NCBI RefSeq assembly: GCF_003254055.1
Contig: NZ_QKZT01000008.1
Span: forward strand, 62,001-126,000
Reading direction: 5' to 3'
DNA from: Algoriphagus chordae
GTDB lineage: Bacteria; Bacteroidota; Bacteroidia; Cytophagales; Cyclobacteriaceae
Length of the DNA: 64,000 bases
A program made the position numbers and the translations under genes. Under the pieces are notes generated by a model that was given only the letters and a program-made list of their open reading frames with translations, was not told where the DNA came from and did not search any database. Positions 17,506 through 27,016 of this stretch are shown piece by piece. Numbering within the stretch: the first letter of the stretch is position 1; every line of letters begins with the position of its first letter.

Positions 17506-19542
17506 ATGCTAAAACACAGCAATAAACTCTCAGAAAGCCAATCCCCCTACCTCCTCCAGCACGCCCACAATCCTGTGGATTGGATGCCTTGGGGAGCTGA
17601 AGCCTTGGAAAAAGCCACTAGCGAAAACAAACCGATTCTAGTTTCTATAGGATATTCGGCATGTCACTGGTGCCATGTGATGGAGCGGGAAAGTTTCGAA
17701 GATGAGGCCACGGCAGAGATCATGAATGCACATTTTGTTTGCATCAAAATTGACCGGGAAGAGCGTCCAGACATCGACAATATCTATATGGATGCTGTGC
17801 AGGCAATGGGATTGCAAGGTGGATGGCCGCTGAATGTCTTTCTAATGCCCAACCAGAAGCCTTTCTATGGCGGCACTTATTTCCCAAATCAGCAATGGAA
17901 AGGACTTTTATCAAACATCGCCACTGCCTTTGAAAACAATGAAGATCAACTGGCTGAAAGCGCCGAAGGTTTTGGCAACAGCCTCAATAGAAAGGAAACA
18001 GATAAATATGGGATTTCTGCTGGGAATCAGGAATTGGATCCAGATGAACTTGCAGAGATTGCCACTAAAATAACCGCTCAATTCGATTCAGAATGGGGCG
18101 GTATGAATCGCGTCCCGAAATTCCCCATGCCAGCAATCTGGCATTTCATCCTTGACTATGCCGTTCTCAGCAAGAATGATACGATGCTCAAAAAGGTCTT
18201 TTTCACTTTAAAAAAGATCGGAATGGGCGGGATTTACGATCAGCTGAGAGGTGGCTTTGCTCGCTATTCCGTGGATGGAGAGTGGTTTGCGCCACACTTC
18301 GAAAAGATGCTTTACGACAATGGGCAACTGCTAGAATTGTATGCAAAAGCTTATCAAGTGAGTAAAGATGAGTTTTTCAAGGAAAAAGTCACTGAAACTG
18401 TTGCTTGGCTGGAAGCAGAAATGCTAAATGGCGAAGGAGGATTCCACGCCGCTCAGGATGCAGATTCTGAAGGAGTGGAAGGCAAGTTCTACGTGTGGAC
18501 TTACGAGGAACTTCAACATATAATTCCAGAGGAACTCCCTTGGCTCAGCAAATTGTACAATCTCAAACCCGGCGGAAACTGGGAGGAAGGAGTAAATATC
18601 CTTTTCCAAACAGAAGACGAAAAAGCAATCGCTGAAGAGTTTGGGATGGATTTATCAGATTTCAAATCCAAGCTGGAAAAAGTAAAATCTCAACTTCTTG
18701 AAGTGAGAAATCAACGGATTTATCCAGGGAAAGATGATAAAATCCTAAGTGGCTGGAATGCATTGATGAGTGCAGGTTTGTTTCAGTCTTACTATGCTAC
18801 GGGTGAAAAAAGCATGCTTGATTTGGCAATCAAGAATCTTAAGTTCCTTCAGGAAAAACTACTGATTGATGGAGTTTTACATCGTGCTTACAAAAATGGA
18901 AACGCATATACCCCTGGCTTTTTGGAGGATTATGCCGCTGTGATCAGAGCATCCATGATGGCTTTTGAAGCAAATGGAGATGCTCGGTGGTTAGATTTTG
19001 CGAGGTCATTGACTGACTTCTGTCTGGCAGAGTTTTACGATGAAAGCGACGGCTTTTTCTTCTTCAACAATCCCAAAGCTGAAAAGCTGATTGCTAATAA
19101 AAAAGAGCTTTTTGACAATGTGATTCCAGCTTCAAATTCAATTATGGCAAGGAATCTTCATCGCCTGTCACTTTTCACCTACGAGGAGAAATACTCCGAA
19201 ATCGCGTCAAAAATGCTCGGAGGCATGAAAGAACTTATTCTGAAAGAACCAGGATTCCTTTGCAACTGGGCAAATCTATTTTTGGAAAAGCTAGTCCCTA
19301 CAGCAGAAATTGCAATTGTCGGAAGCGGAGCATCGGACAAGGCTAGGGAATTTCAGCAGAGCTATTCTCCTAATATGATTTTGGCTTACTCAGAAAGTTT
19401 GACAGAAAATGCCGCAATTCTCGCCGATAAGACACCCGATCCGCAAGGAAATGCCTTAATTTATGTTTGCTTTGATCATGCCTGCCGCAAACCAGTCGGC
19501 ACGTATGATGAAGCCATTTCACAACTCCCCTATTTAGCCTGA
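17506..19542 (+). CDS. Thioredoxin-domain protein of the YyaL/DUF255 family
   Basis: Cytosolic protein of 678 residues. The N-terminal thioredoxin-fold domain carries CHWC (Cys53-His-Trp-Cys56) within [15 protein letters not shown], plus REERPDID and GGWPLNVFL; the rest (about 190-640) is an (alpha/alpha)6-barrel-like region resembling N-acylglucosamine epimerase-type folds. Homologues include the mammalian SPATA20. The reaction is unknown. I take the ATG at 17506: the upstream in-frame GTG at 17485 lies inside a dispersed repeat, and family proteins begin close to '[21 protein letters not shown]'. The priA gene begins 4 bases after its stop. Confidence 0.93.
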   Translation: MLKHSNKLSESQSPYLLQHAHNPVDWMPWGAEALEKATSENKPILVSIGYSACHWCHVMERESFEDEATAEIMNAHFVCIKIDREERPDIDNIYMDAVQAMGLQGGWPLNVFLMPNQKPFYGGTYFPNQQWKGLLSNIATAFENNEDQLAESAEGFGNSLNRKETDKYGISAGNQELDPDELAEIATKITAQFDSEWGGMNRVPKFPMPAIWHFILDYAVLSKNDTMLKKVFFTLKKIGMGGIYDQLRGGFARYSVDGEWFAPHFEKMLYDNGQLLELYAKAYQVSKDEFFKEKVTETVAWLEAEMLNGEGGFHAAQDADSEGVEGKFYVWTYEELQHIIPEELPWLSKLYNLKPGGNWEEGVNILFQTEDEKAIAEEFGMDLSDFKSKLEKVKSQLLEVRNQRIYPGKDDKILSGWNALMSAGLFQSYYATGEKSMLDLAIKNLKFLQEKLLIDGVLHRAYKNGNAYTPGFLEDYAAVIRASMMAFEANGDARWLDFARSLTDFCLAEFYDESDGFFFFNNPKAEKLIANKKELFDNVIPASNSIMARNLHRLSLFTYEEKYSEIASKMLGGMKELILKEPGFLCNWANLFLEKLVPTAEIAIVGSGASDKAREFQQSYSPNMILAYSESLTENAAILADKTPDPQGNALIYVCFDHACRKPVGTYDEAISQLPYLA

Positions 19543-19545
19543 TCC

Positions 19546-22065
19546 TTGGAAAGCCTGTTTGGAGATCAAGATTTGTACCCACCCGAAAGCGGAAATAATT
19601 TCGCAGATATCATCCTGCCTGTTCCGATTCCGAGGATGTTCACCTATAGTATTCCATATTCCATGCAGCCTGAGATTAATCTTGGTGCTCGTGTGATTGT
19701 GCAGTTTGGGAAGAAAAAAGTCCTTACTGGAATCATAGGCAAAGTACATAACAAGCCTCCTCAGGCATATCAGGCCAAGCCAATCTTGGAAGTGTTAGAT
19801 GATACACCAAGTGTCAATCCACTTCAAATTCGTTTTTGGGTTTGGATGGCCGAATACTATTTCTGTCATATTGGGGAAGTCATGCATGCGGCTTTGCCCT
19901 CCGGATTGAGATTGAGCAGCGAAAGCAAAGTTCAATTGAACCCTAATTTCGATAGAGAGACGAGCAAATTCCCATTAGATGATCGGGAGATCATGATCTT
20001 AGATGCATTGAACTCCAAGCCAGAGCTTTCCTACGATGACTGCGAAAAAGTGCTTTCTATCAAGAGTATTCATCCCATTCTCAAAAGCCTGGTCAAGAAA
20101 GAAGCGATCCTGATTTTTGAGAAAGTTCAGGAGAAATACACACCTAAGGTAGAAACTAGAATAAGGCTCAAACCTGAGATCGTCGAGAATAAAAATGCAC
20201 TTCAGGAGATTTTTGAAACTCTGTCTAACAAAGCCAAGCAGGAATCCATTCTCCTAAAATACTTACGCGATGTGCCAGTGCTACAATTGCCTAAGTCGAA
20301 CATTAACGGCCTTGACAAAGCGACTTTGCTAGAAGAGGGAGATTCTGAAAGTTCACTGAAAACACTCATCAAAAACGGTGTTTTTGAATCCTTCAAAGTT
20401 GTCGTAAATCGACTTGCTGAGGAGGAGCCAGAATCCAAACCAGCAGTTCTCTCTACCAGTCAGCAGTCTGCTTTCGAGGAGATCAAGCATCAATTTGAAA
20501 GCAAACAATCAGTTTTACTTCATGGGGTGACTGGTAGTGGAAAGACTGAGATTTACATCCAAATGATCCGAGAAGTGCTAGATAGCGGTTCCCAAGTCTT
20601 GCTTCTTTTACCAGAAATCGCTCTTACTACTCAGATTGTGACGCGCTTGAAAAAAGTATTTGGAAGTCAAATGGGAGTTTATCATTCCAAGTATTCGGAT
20701 AATGAGCGTGTGGAAGTTTGGAATGGCGTTATAAGCGGTCGCTTCTCTTTTGTGGTGGGTGTGAGATCATCCATTTTCCTGCCCTTCGACAGTTTGGGAC
20801 TTATTATCGTAGATGAAGAACATGAGTCAAGTTACAAGCAGTTTGATCCAGCACCTAGATTCCAGGCAAGAGATTCTGCGATTATGCTTGCCTATTTTCA
20901 TCAGGCAAGAACGCTCCTGGGATCTGCTACACCGTCTTTTGAATCTTATTTCAATGCCAGCCAAGGCAAATTCGGCTATGTTGAATTGACACATCGTTTT
21001 GGAGATGCGAGCATGCCGCATTTTCATTTAGCTGACATGGCAGCTGACAAGAGAAAGAACCTACTCAAACTAGATACGACTCGTATTTTGCGCGAGCGAA
21101 TCCAGGACGCACTGGCGAAGCAAGAACAAGTCTTGATTTTCCAAAACCGTCGAGGTTACTCACCTTATATCCAGTGCGAGGATTGCGGATGGACGGGTCA
21201 GTGTGTGCAATGTGATGTGAGTTTAACATATCATCAATTTTCGGAAGAACTCCGCTGTCACTATTGTGGGTACAAAGAGAAAACTCCTAGCTCCTGCCCT
21301 GCTTGTGGAAGTACCCAACTGACCACCATGGGCATGGGAACTGAGCGAATAGAGGAATCTTTAAGTTTACTTTTTCCTGAAGCTAGAATTGGCAGAATGG
21401 ACCTGGATACAACCCGAAACAAACATGGATACCAGCGATTATTAGATGAATTTGGATCTGGAAATCTGGACATTCTAGTCGGAACTCAGATGATAACCAA
21501 AGGTCTAGACTTCGGAAGAGTAACGGTAGTTGGTATTTGGGATGGAGACAGAATTTTGAATTTCCCTGATTTCCGTGCAGGAGAAAGAGCCTTTCAGCAA
21601 ATCACCCAAGTTGCAGGAAGAGCTGGCCGTAGAGAAGTGCAAGGCCAAGTAATTGTGCAAACTAGAGATCCAGACACACAGATATATGCTCAAGTTATAA
21701 AGGGCGATTATTTGGAGTTTTTCAATCATGAAATTCATGATCGCAAGAAATTCTACTATCCACCTTTTGTAAAGCTGGTAAAGATCACCACACGACATGC
21801 TGATTATAAAGTCGCAGAAAAGGCTGCTCTAAACCTTCATCATGGCATGGCGGAGATTCCTATTAAAAAAATCGTGCTTGGCCCCGAAAAAGGCATTATA
21901 GCCAGAATAAAGAATCAATATCAATTTGAGAGTTTGGTCAAGCTGGATCGATCTGGAAATACTCCAGTAATTTTCAAAGAATACCTCTGGAAAATCACTG
22001 AAGAGCTTAAGTCCAGACCGGAGTTTCGCTCCGTGAGGTTTGTGGTGGATGTGGATCCTTCTTAG
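19546..22065 (+). CDS. priA: Primosomal protein N', replication-restart helicase PriA
   Basis: Superfamily 2 helicase that reloads the replisome on stalled forks. The order is: N-terminal 3'-end-binding domain (FADIILPVPIPRMFTYSIP), winged-helix region, Walker A G327-V-T-G-S-G-K-T334, DEEH at 423-426, and eight cysteines that bind two zincs (pattern CxxC ... CxxC ... CxxC ... CxxC between about residues 545 and 590), then helicase motifs V-VI (GTQMITKGLDF, QVAGRAGR). The conserved N-terminal block precedes the first ATG (codon 31), so the start must be upstream; TTG at 19546, 4 bases after the previous stop, is the best candidate, with a second TTG at 19573. 839 residues is normal for Bacteroidota. 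Confidence 0.96.
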   Translation: MESLFGDQDLYPPESGNNFADIILPVPIPRMFTYSIPYSMQPEINLGARVIVQFGKKKVLTGIIGKVHNKPPQAYQAKPILEVLDDTPSVNPLQIRFWVWMAEYYFCHIGEVMHAALPSGLRLSSESKVQLNPNFDRETSKFPLDDREIMILDALNSKPELSYDDCEKVLSIKSIHPILKSLVKKEAILIFEKVQEKYTPKVETRIRLKPEIVENKNALQEIFETLSNKAKQESILLKYLRDVPVLQLPKSNINGLDKATLLEEGDSESSLKTLIKNGVFESFKVVVNRLAEEEPESKPAVLSTSQQSAFEEIKHQFESKQSVLLHGVTGSGKTEIYIQMIREVLDSGSQVLLLLPEIALTTQIVTRLKKVFGSQMGVYHSKYSDNERVEVWNGVISGRFSFVVGVRSSIFLPFDSLGLIIVDEEHESSYKQFDPAPRFQARDSAIMLAYFHQARTLLGSATPSFESYFNASQGKFGYVELTHRFGDASMPHFHLADMAADKRKNLLKLDTTRILRERIQDALAKQEQVLIFQNRRGYSPYIQCEDCGWTGQCVQCDVSLTYHQFSEELRCHYCGYKEKTPSSCPACGSTQLTTMGMGTERIEESLSLLFPEARIGRMDLDTTRNKHGYQRLLDEFGSGNLDILVGTQMITKGLDFGRVTVVGIWDGDRILNFPDFRAGERAFQQITQVAGRAGRREVQGQVIVQTRDPDTQIYAQVIKGDYLEFFNHEIHDRKKFYYPPFVKLVKITTRHADYKVAEKAALNLHHGMAEIPIKKIVLGPEKGIIARIKNQYQFESLVKLDRSGNTPVIFKEYLWKITEELKSRPEFRSVRFVVDVDPS

Positions 22066-22286
22066 ATTAATTGATTTGAAGAACTTCTCCGCCGGAACAG
22101 ATTGAAAAATTGGAAGATTACAGATTAATCTCATTTCACAGTTAGAGAACATTCAAAGAAAGGTAGATGAACAAATTTCAGAACTTAATTAACCCTGAGA
22201 GCCACTTCGTTCTTCTGTCATCGGTCTTCCAGCCTGAACAGCTAAGATTTTAAGGGTAATGGCATAGTTGAGGATAATTAACAAAT

Positions 22287-23132
22287 TCAATTCTCCTCAA
22301 TAAACCCCAGCACATCCTTATAGACTTTTCCTCCAGTCCATAGAAACTGAGTAATCATTGGAATATGTTTTTTATTAGGATAGATTTTCACAGTCACATC
22401 ATCAATTCCTTTTTCTTCAATCCGCTTCATAAAACGTTCTCTACTGGCTTGAATGCTGGGATACGTTCTCCCTCCTTCCAAAATCAACATAGGAGACAAA
22501 TCTTCCGTCAAGAAGTACATCGAAGAATATTCCTTCCAGACCGCAGGATCATCGGTAAAAGCATTCAGATACTTCTTGCCTTCTCCGGTACTCGTTTCTT
22601 CTAGATACCCATACATATCCAAACCTGCAGCGTCTATCAAAATAGAACCTGCCAATTTCTTTCCATTCTCAGAAGCTTCCAAATCTCCCTCCTTCACTGC
22701 AATCAAAGAAGCCAAATGCCCACCTGCAGAATGTCCGGAAACAAATATCTGATCAGGATTGCCTCCATAGCTTTCAATGTTGTCCTTCGTCCAATTCACA
22801 GCGGCCAAGGCAGATTTTTGCATAGCTGAAATCTGATAGTCTGAAGCCAGAGGATAATCAGCAATCACCACAATCACATCCCTTCTAGCCAGTCTGTTTC
22901 CGAGAAAGTGATACATTTCCTTTTTTCCACTTTCCCAACTTCCACCGTAGAAAAACACGAGTACAGGGAGATTATTGGCCTTTTTAGGCGCGTAAACATC
23001 CAGATTTTTATTTGGCAAATCCTCCTGGGTTGTGGCCGAAATGTAGTTGATGTCTTTGGTTCTGTGAAGGGATTGAAAAGCGCACGAGCTTATCAAAAAA
23101 GTAAAAATAAATAAGGGGAAAAGTCTAAACAT
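22287..23132 (-). CDS. Lipoprotein alpha/beta-hydrolase (carboxylesterase, BD-FAE/HSL-like)
   Basis: Exported esterase of 281 residues from the ATG at 23132; an upstream in-frame ATG at 23162 would place 10 extra residues before the signal peptide and is less likely. The signal peptide ends in a lipobox ISSC (Cys17). The hydrolase core shows an oxyanion FFYGGSW, the nucleophile in GHSAGGHLASL, an acid in the EGGR/region near 225, and His in NKKHIPM. The order matches acetyl-esterase/feruloyl-esterase-like proteins; the substrate is not evident. It stands alone, with a repeat-rich gap upstream and about 220 bases of nothing recognisable downstream to priA. Confidence 0.85.
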   Translation of the reverse strand: MFRLFPLFIFTFLISSCAFQSLHRTKDINYISATTQEDLPNKNLDVYAPKKANNLPVLVFFYGGSWESGKKEMYHFLGNRLARRDVIVVIADYPLASDYQISAMQKSALAAVNWTKDNIESYGGNPDQIFVSGHSAGGHLASLIAVKEGDLEASENGKKLAGSILIDAAGLDMYGYLEETSTGEGKKYLNAFTDDPAVWKEYSSMYFLTEDLSPMLILEGGRTYPSIQASRERFMKRIEEKGIDDVTVKIYPNKKHIPMITQFLWTGGKVYKDVLGFIEEN

Positions 23133-23191
23133 ATTTAGTGGTTTTCTATAGAAACGTAGCAAGTCGTGAATTCGGTTTGCACTAGAATTAT

Positions 23192-23740
23192 CGTCATTGC
23201 GAGGAGATACGACGAAGCAATCTGACGGAATTTAGCATCATTGCGAGTAAGAAAAATTTAGAATTTACAAAAGAGTGATGACGGTGTATGCCTGAGCACT
23301 TGAGAGACGAGAGTCTCGAAATCGAAGGCTCCTTAAAATAAGCCAGTGAAGTTATTGTCCTCAACTTCGCTACCTATGACAGATTGATTTGAGGACATCA
23401 AAAGATGGTCAGTTCGAGCGAAGTCGAGAACCTTTCGACTTCGCTCAAGGTGACCATCGTTATGGTTCCAAACCAAATTACTGTCATTTCATTTTTGTAT
23501 GTTCAAGGAATATTTAATACTCGGACTGACACGATTTGCGGTGAAAATTATAATCCGTCATTGCGAGGAGGTACGACGACGCAATCTGCTTGTATTAATA
23601 TGATTGCTTCGTGCCTCGCAATGACGATAAGCTGATATATATTCTAAAGCGAGATTGCTTCGTCCCTCGCAATGACGCTGCATCACAAAGCTATCTAAGA
23701 AACTACTGGATTGCTTCGATCCTAAGGCGTTTGCAATGAC
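23192..23740. repeat. Cluster of CGTCATTGCGAGG dispersed repeats with an embedded TTCGACTTCGCTC hairpin
   Basis: The 630-base gap between the esterase and aguA genes is packed with repeats. Forward copies of the CGTCATTGCGAGGAG ... GACGAAGCAATCTG element lie at 23192-23224 and 23556-23588, with a partial at 23236-23250. Reverse copies lie at 23602-23626 and 23652-23677, and a decayed one at 23710-23740. Between them, 23413-23456 holds an inverted GAGCGAAGTCGA / TCGACTTCGCTC pair, and 23301-23328 a GAGTCTCGAAATCGAAGG stretch. No coding region is credible here. Confidence 0.85.
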
Positions 23741-23762
23741 CTGATACAAGGAAGCAATGAGG

Positions 23763-24842
23763 CTACACCGCCGGTTCCTGCTGGCTCAGACAGTGAAAAC
23801 TACCCAAGCCCCATATAATATCTGTAGAATCTACTCCCACTACTTTGCGATCAGGGAAACAGCCAGAAATAATATCAAGCGCTTGCTGATCCTTTTTATC
23901 TCTGAACGTAGGAACAACTACAGCATGGTTTGCAATGTAAAAATTGGCATAAGAAGCCGGTAGTCGCTGATCATCCCAGATCACTGGAGCTGGCATAGGA
24001 AGTTCGATCACGTTGAGTTGCTTTCCATTTTCCAGACGCATCTTATGAAGACGCTCCAAATTCTCCTGAAGCAACCCGTGATTTTCATCTGCTACATTTT
24101 CTTCCACCACAGTCAAGACCGTATCCTCATTGACGAAACGAGTAATATCATCAATATGCCCATCGGTATCGTCACCGATGATCCCATCGCCTACCCAGAG
24201 AATCTGATTTACACCATAAAAATCCTGAAGATACCGTTCAATCTGTCCTTGATTGAGATGTGGGTTTCTATTTTCATTGAGTAGACAGGCTTCTGAAGTC
24301 AAAAGCGTTCCTTTTCCATTAAACTCAACAGAACCACCTTCCATTACCATACCGGGCTTGAAACATGGAATTCCCAATTCTTTTGCGATTTTGATTGGAA
24401 TCTCATTATCAAGATCATGCGGCGGATACTTTTCTCCCCATGCATTGTAATTCCATTTAACCAATACTTTCTTCACATCCGCATCTGGATTGATCAGGAA
24501 AGCTGGCCCATGATCTCTACACCAAGCGTCATTTGTTGGAAAAAAGTGAAAACGGATATTCGCCAAGTTTACTCCCGCTTTTTCCAAATGTGCCAATGCA
24601 AAAGCTTTCATCGCCTCATCAGCGACATTAATATTGACTATTTCGCCAAGTGCCACGTATTTGATGAACTCGGAGTATGGCGCAAAAATCGTATCCAATT
24701 TGCCCGGCCACGAGCCTTCTTTGTGAGGCCAACTAAGCCAAGTTGCGGTATGTGGTGCAAATTCCGCAGGGAAATAATAGCCTAATTCGGCCGGAGTCTT
24801 CTCTCCCGAATTGGCTAAAGCAAATATATCTGTCATGCTCAT
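23763..24842 (-). CDS. aguA: Agmatine deiminase
   Basis: Converts agmatine to N-carbamoylputrescine and ammonia in the cytosol, the first of two steps from agmatine to putrescine. The guanidino-modifying-enzyme fold is shown by WCRDHGPAF (about 105), MEGGSVEFNGKGTLLTSEACLLNENRNP (about 165-195), the catalytic His in DTDGHIDDI (about 225) and the catalytic Cys in GSFHCLSQQEP close to the C-terminus. The 359 residues fit. The start overlaps the aguB stop (TAATG), so the pair is translationally coupled and aguB comes first. Sequence alone cannot fully exclude a peptidylarginine deiminase-type relative, but the aguB neighbour settles the role. Confidence 0.95.
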   Translation of the reverse strand: MSMTDIFALANSGEKTPAELGYYFPAEFAPHTATWLSWPHKEGSWPGKLDTIFAPYSEFIKYVALGEIVNINVADEAMKAFALAHLEKAGVNLANIRFHFFPTNDAWCRDHGPAFLINPDADVKKVLVKWNYNAWGEKYPPHDLDNEIPIKIAKELGIPCFKPGMVMEGGSVEFNGKGTLLTSEACLLNENRNPHLNQGQIERYLQDFYGVNQILWVGDGIIGDDTDGHIDDITRFVNEDTVLTVVEENVADENHGLLQENLERLHKMRLENGKQLNVIELPMPAPVIWDDQRLPASYANFYIANHAVVVPTFRDKKDQQALDIISGCFPDRKVVGVDSTDIIWGLGSFHCLSQQEPAV

Positions 24843-25717
24843 TATTCTTCGTCCAAGTATCGCTTAGTTATTGGCTGATATGAATCAATTCTACGGTCTC
24901 TCAAGAAAGGCCAGTGTGTTCTGTATCGGTCAGATCCTGCGAAATCAAGTTCTTCCACATGTACTTGTTCCTCGTCATGAGAGGCTTTGAATAACACTCT
25001 TCCGAAAGGATTGGAGACAAAAGAACCGCCCCAAAATTTCATATCACCTTCAATACCAATTCTATTTACAGAAACTACAGGAATACCATTAGCAACAGCA
25101 TGAGAGCGCTGAATCGTCTGCCAAGCGCCATATTGCTCGTCGTTGGTCAGTCCATCTTGATCCTTGTGCCAGCCGATTGCTGTAGGATACACCAAGAAAT
25201 CCGCTCCTTTCAAAGCCGTGATTCTTGCCGCTTCCGGATACCACTGATCCCAACAAATCAGCACACCAATATTCCCGAATCTGGTTGGGAAAACTTTGTA
25301 ACCCAAGTCACCTGGTGTGAAGTAAAATTTCTCATAATACCCCGGATCATCAGGAATGTGCATTTTTCTGTATTTGCCCAAATAGGCTCCATCTGCATCC
25401 AAAACAGCAGTGGTATTATGATATAGACCTTCGGCTCTTTTCTCAAAAAGAGAAGCCACGATCACCACACCAAGTTCTTTGGCTAGCTCGCCAAGTGAAT
25501 CGGTAGATGGGCCAGGAATAGCCTCGGCCAATTTAAAATTTTCGTAATTTTCCACGTCGCAGAAGTACAAAGAGCGGAAAAGCTCCTGCAATACTACAAC
25601 CTGTGCGCCCTTAGCAGCAGCGTCACGAACACCAGCGATGGTTTTCGTCATATTTTCTGCCACATCTGAGGAGCATGCCAACTGGACTAAGCCAACTTTT
25701 ACAGTTTTATTTGCCAC
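24842..25717 (-). CDS. aguB: N-carbamoylputrescine amidohydrolase
   Basis: Nitrilase-superfamily enzyme that hydrolyses N-carbamoylputrescine to putrescine, CO2 and ammonia. The Glu-Lys-Cys triad is visible in VVLQELFRS (Glu), GKYRKMHIPDD (Lys) and GVLICWDQWYPEAAR (Cys). 291 residues is standard. The start is a GTG at 25717: an in-frame stop lies three codons upstream and no ATG precedes the conserved VKVGLVQLA strand. The stop overlaps the aguA ATG. No arginine decarboxylase gene is adjacent, so agmatine must come from elsewhere or from outside. Confidence 0.95.
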   Translation of the reverse strand: MANKTVKVGLVQLACSSDVAENMTKTIAGVRDAAAKGAQVVVLQELFRSLYFCDVENYENFKLAEAIPGPSTDSLGELAKELGVVIVASLFEKRAEGLYHNTTAVLDADGAYLGKYRKMHIPDDPGYYEKFYFTPGDLGYKVFPTRFGNIGVLICWDQWYPEAARITALKGADFLVYPTAIGWHKDQDGLTNDEQYGAWQTIQRSHAVANGIPVVSVNRIGIEGDMKFWGGSFVSNPFGRVLFKASHDEEQVHVEELDFAGSDRYRTHWPFLRDRRIDSYQPITKRYLDEE

Positions 25718-26015
25718 GATAGATCATTTTGATGAATGAGGTGTAAAGATACTTTTGTGCTCATCCATTCCCAAACCGAACATGTGAAATTCATGGATCG
25801 GTAAGCTGGATGAAATACGGTAGCAATAACTAAAAGACAGTGAAAATGATTCATTTTGAAAAAGAAGTCAGATAGCACAATTACCAATATTCAATAATTA
25901 GATATAACCAATTGATTTTCAGAGAAAAATAAAACACAATCCACTAGGATCAACGGAAATAAAAATCACACCAAAGATATTATTTTCTAACATAATTGTC
26001 GCACATTCGTTCATA

Positions 26016-26041
26016 TGATAAATTATATTATCAAATGATAA
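26016..26041 (+). promoter_or_regulatory. Probable operator of the Xre/RES toxin-antitoxin operon
   Basis: Three half-sites lie just before the antitoxin ATG: TGATAA at 26016-26021, its reverse complement TTATCA at 26028-26033, and TGATAA again at 26036-26041. The first two form a palindrome with 6-base spacing. Antitoxins of this class commonly repress their own promoter, so this is the likely binding site; inference from position and symmetry. The rest of the 327-base gap 25718-26044 is AT-rich with nothing else recognised. Confidence 0.65.
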
Positions 26042-26044
26042 AAT

Positions 26045-26491
26045 ATGGAAAAGACTATTGATAGATACCAGAAATTGCATGAAGTAATGGGCAAGGAAAA
26101 TCTAAAGGATAGAGTTGACAGCCCTTTTGATTTTATTTCCCTTGCGAACAAAGGCATAAATTCTAATGCTGTAATTCATTTCATTGATTATTTCAATCTC
26201 TCCAAAAACTTTACCGCTACTCTTTTAAACTTATCAGAACCAACTCTTTACAGGCTTCTAAAATCAAAGCAAGATTTAAAAAGGAATAGCTCAGTTCAAT
26301 TACTTGAAGCAGCAGATTTATTCCTGTACGGCATCGAAGTTTTTGAGAGCAAAGAAAATTTTTTCAAATGGTTACACCTTCCTAACACTTCCTTGGGAGA
26401 TATTGAACCGCAGGAATTAATTGAAATTCCTGGAGGAATATCCAAAGTGAGGGATATTTTAGGAAGAATCGAGCATGGTGTCTACAGTTAA
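26045..26491 (+). CDS. Xre-type antitoxin (MbcA/ParS/Xre, DUF2384)
   Basis: Antitoxin of 148 residues that should bind and block the RES toxin encoded next. The N-terminal half holds a helix-turn-helix-like region (FTATLLNLSEPTLYRLLKSKQDL, about 55-80); the C-terminal half has the DUF2384 pattern ('LLEAADLFLYGIEVF', 'FFKWLHLPNTSLGDIEPQELIEIPGGISKVRDILGRIEHGVY'), including the 'P...L' and 'GRIExGVYS' ending typical of the family. The toxin start lies 2 bases after the stop. An operator-like palindrome sits immediately before the ATG. Confidence 0.93.
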   Translation: MEKTIDRYQKLHEVMGKENLKDRVDSPFDFISLANKGINSNAVIHFIDYFNLSKNFTATLLNLSEPTLYRLLKSKQDLKRNSSVQLLEAADLFLYGIEVFESKENFFKWLHLPNTSLGDIEPQELIEIPGGISKVRDILGRIEHGVYS

Positions 26492-26493
26492 TC

Positions 26494-26946
26494 ATGAAGG
26501 TGTATCGAATAGCAGGTAAAAAACATGCTAGTGATATTTATGGATCAGGTGCGGCGATGTTTGGGGGTCGTTGGAATAGAAAAGGTTCGCCTGTTCTCTA
26601 CACTGGGGAAAGCATAGAAATAGCACTGCTCGAAATAGTTGTACATACTCCACCAGCCATAGTTCCAGCTTTGGATATCTTGACCCTAGATATTCCTGAT
26701 GATTCAATTTCTGAAATTGAAATAAAAGATTTACCCGATAACTGGACAAACTACCCTGCACCAGCAATTCTAGCAGAAATAGCTGAAGCCTGGATAAACT
26801 CCAATAAGTCTATAGCACTTAAGGTACCAAGTTCTGTGATTCATAGTTCAAGAAATTACATACTTAATTGCAGACACCCCGAATATCATAGAGTGAAAGT
26901 TATTGAGCAGGTTGAGTTTCGGTTTGATCAGAGGTTGATAAAATAA
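26494..26946 (+). CDS. RES-domain toxin
   Basis: Toxin of 150 residues of the RES family, whose studied members degrade or modify NAD+ and stop growth. The N-terminal VYRIA, then GGRWN (Arg26), LYTGES (Tyr36) and the Glu47 in ALLEIVVH keep the Arg-x9-Tyr-x10-Glu spacing I recall for the active site; a Ser-rich VPSSVIHSSRNYILN segment near residue 125 supplies the conserved Ser. Length and all key residues look intact, so the toxin is probably active. Together with the preceding Xre antitoxin it forms a complete type II module. Confidence 0.93.
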   Translation: MKVYRIAGKKHASDIYGSGAAMFGGRWNRKGSPVLYTGESIEIALLEIVVHTPPAIVPALDILTLDIPDDSISEIEIKDLPDNWTNYPAPAILAEIAEAWINSNKSIALKVPSSVIHSSRNYILNCRHPEYHRVKVIEQVEFRFDQRLIK

Positions 26947-27016
26947 AAGTAATTTAACTTCCGATTCCTCAAACGACGAATCAACTTCTCATAATTAATC
27001 ATAACACAGGCAGTAA

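Noticed and set aside
22165..22251. A 28-codon frame MNKFQNLINPESH... between priA and the esterase gene
   Set aside because: Short, no hydrophobic or other structure, and its 3' part is repeat-like (TCGGTCTTCCAGCC); nothing supports translation.
23192..23677. Regularly recurring CGTCATTGCGAGG units as a CRISPR array
   Set aside because: Copies face both ways, spacing is irregular (24 to over 300 bases), and no cas gene is near.
23405..23749. Open frames of 60-76 codons on both strands in the repeat cluster
   Set aside because: They consist almost wholly of dispersed repeat copies, start at non-conserved places and overlap each other.
23757..24785. Plus-strand frames opposite aguA
   Set aside because: Shadows of a strongly conserved minus-strand enzyme gene.
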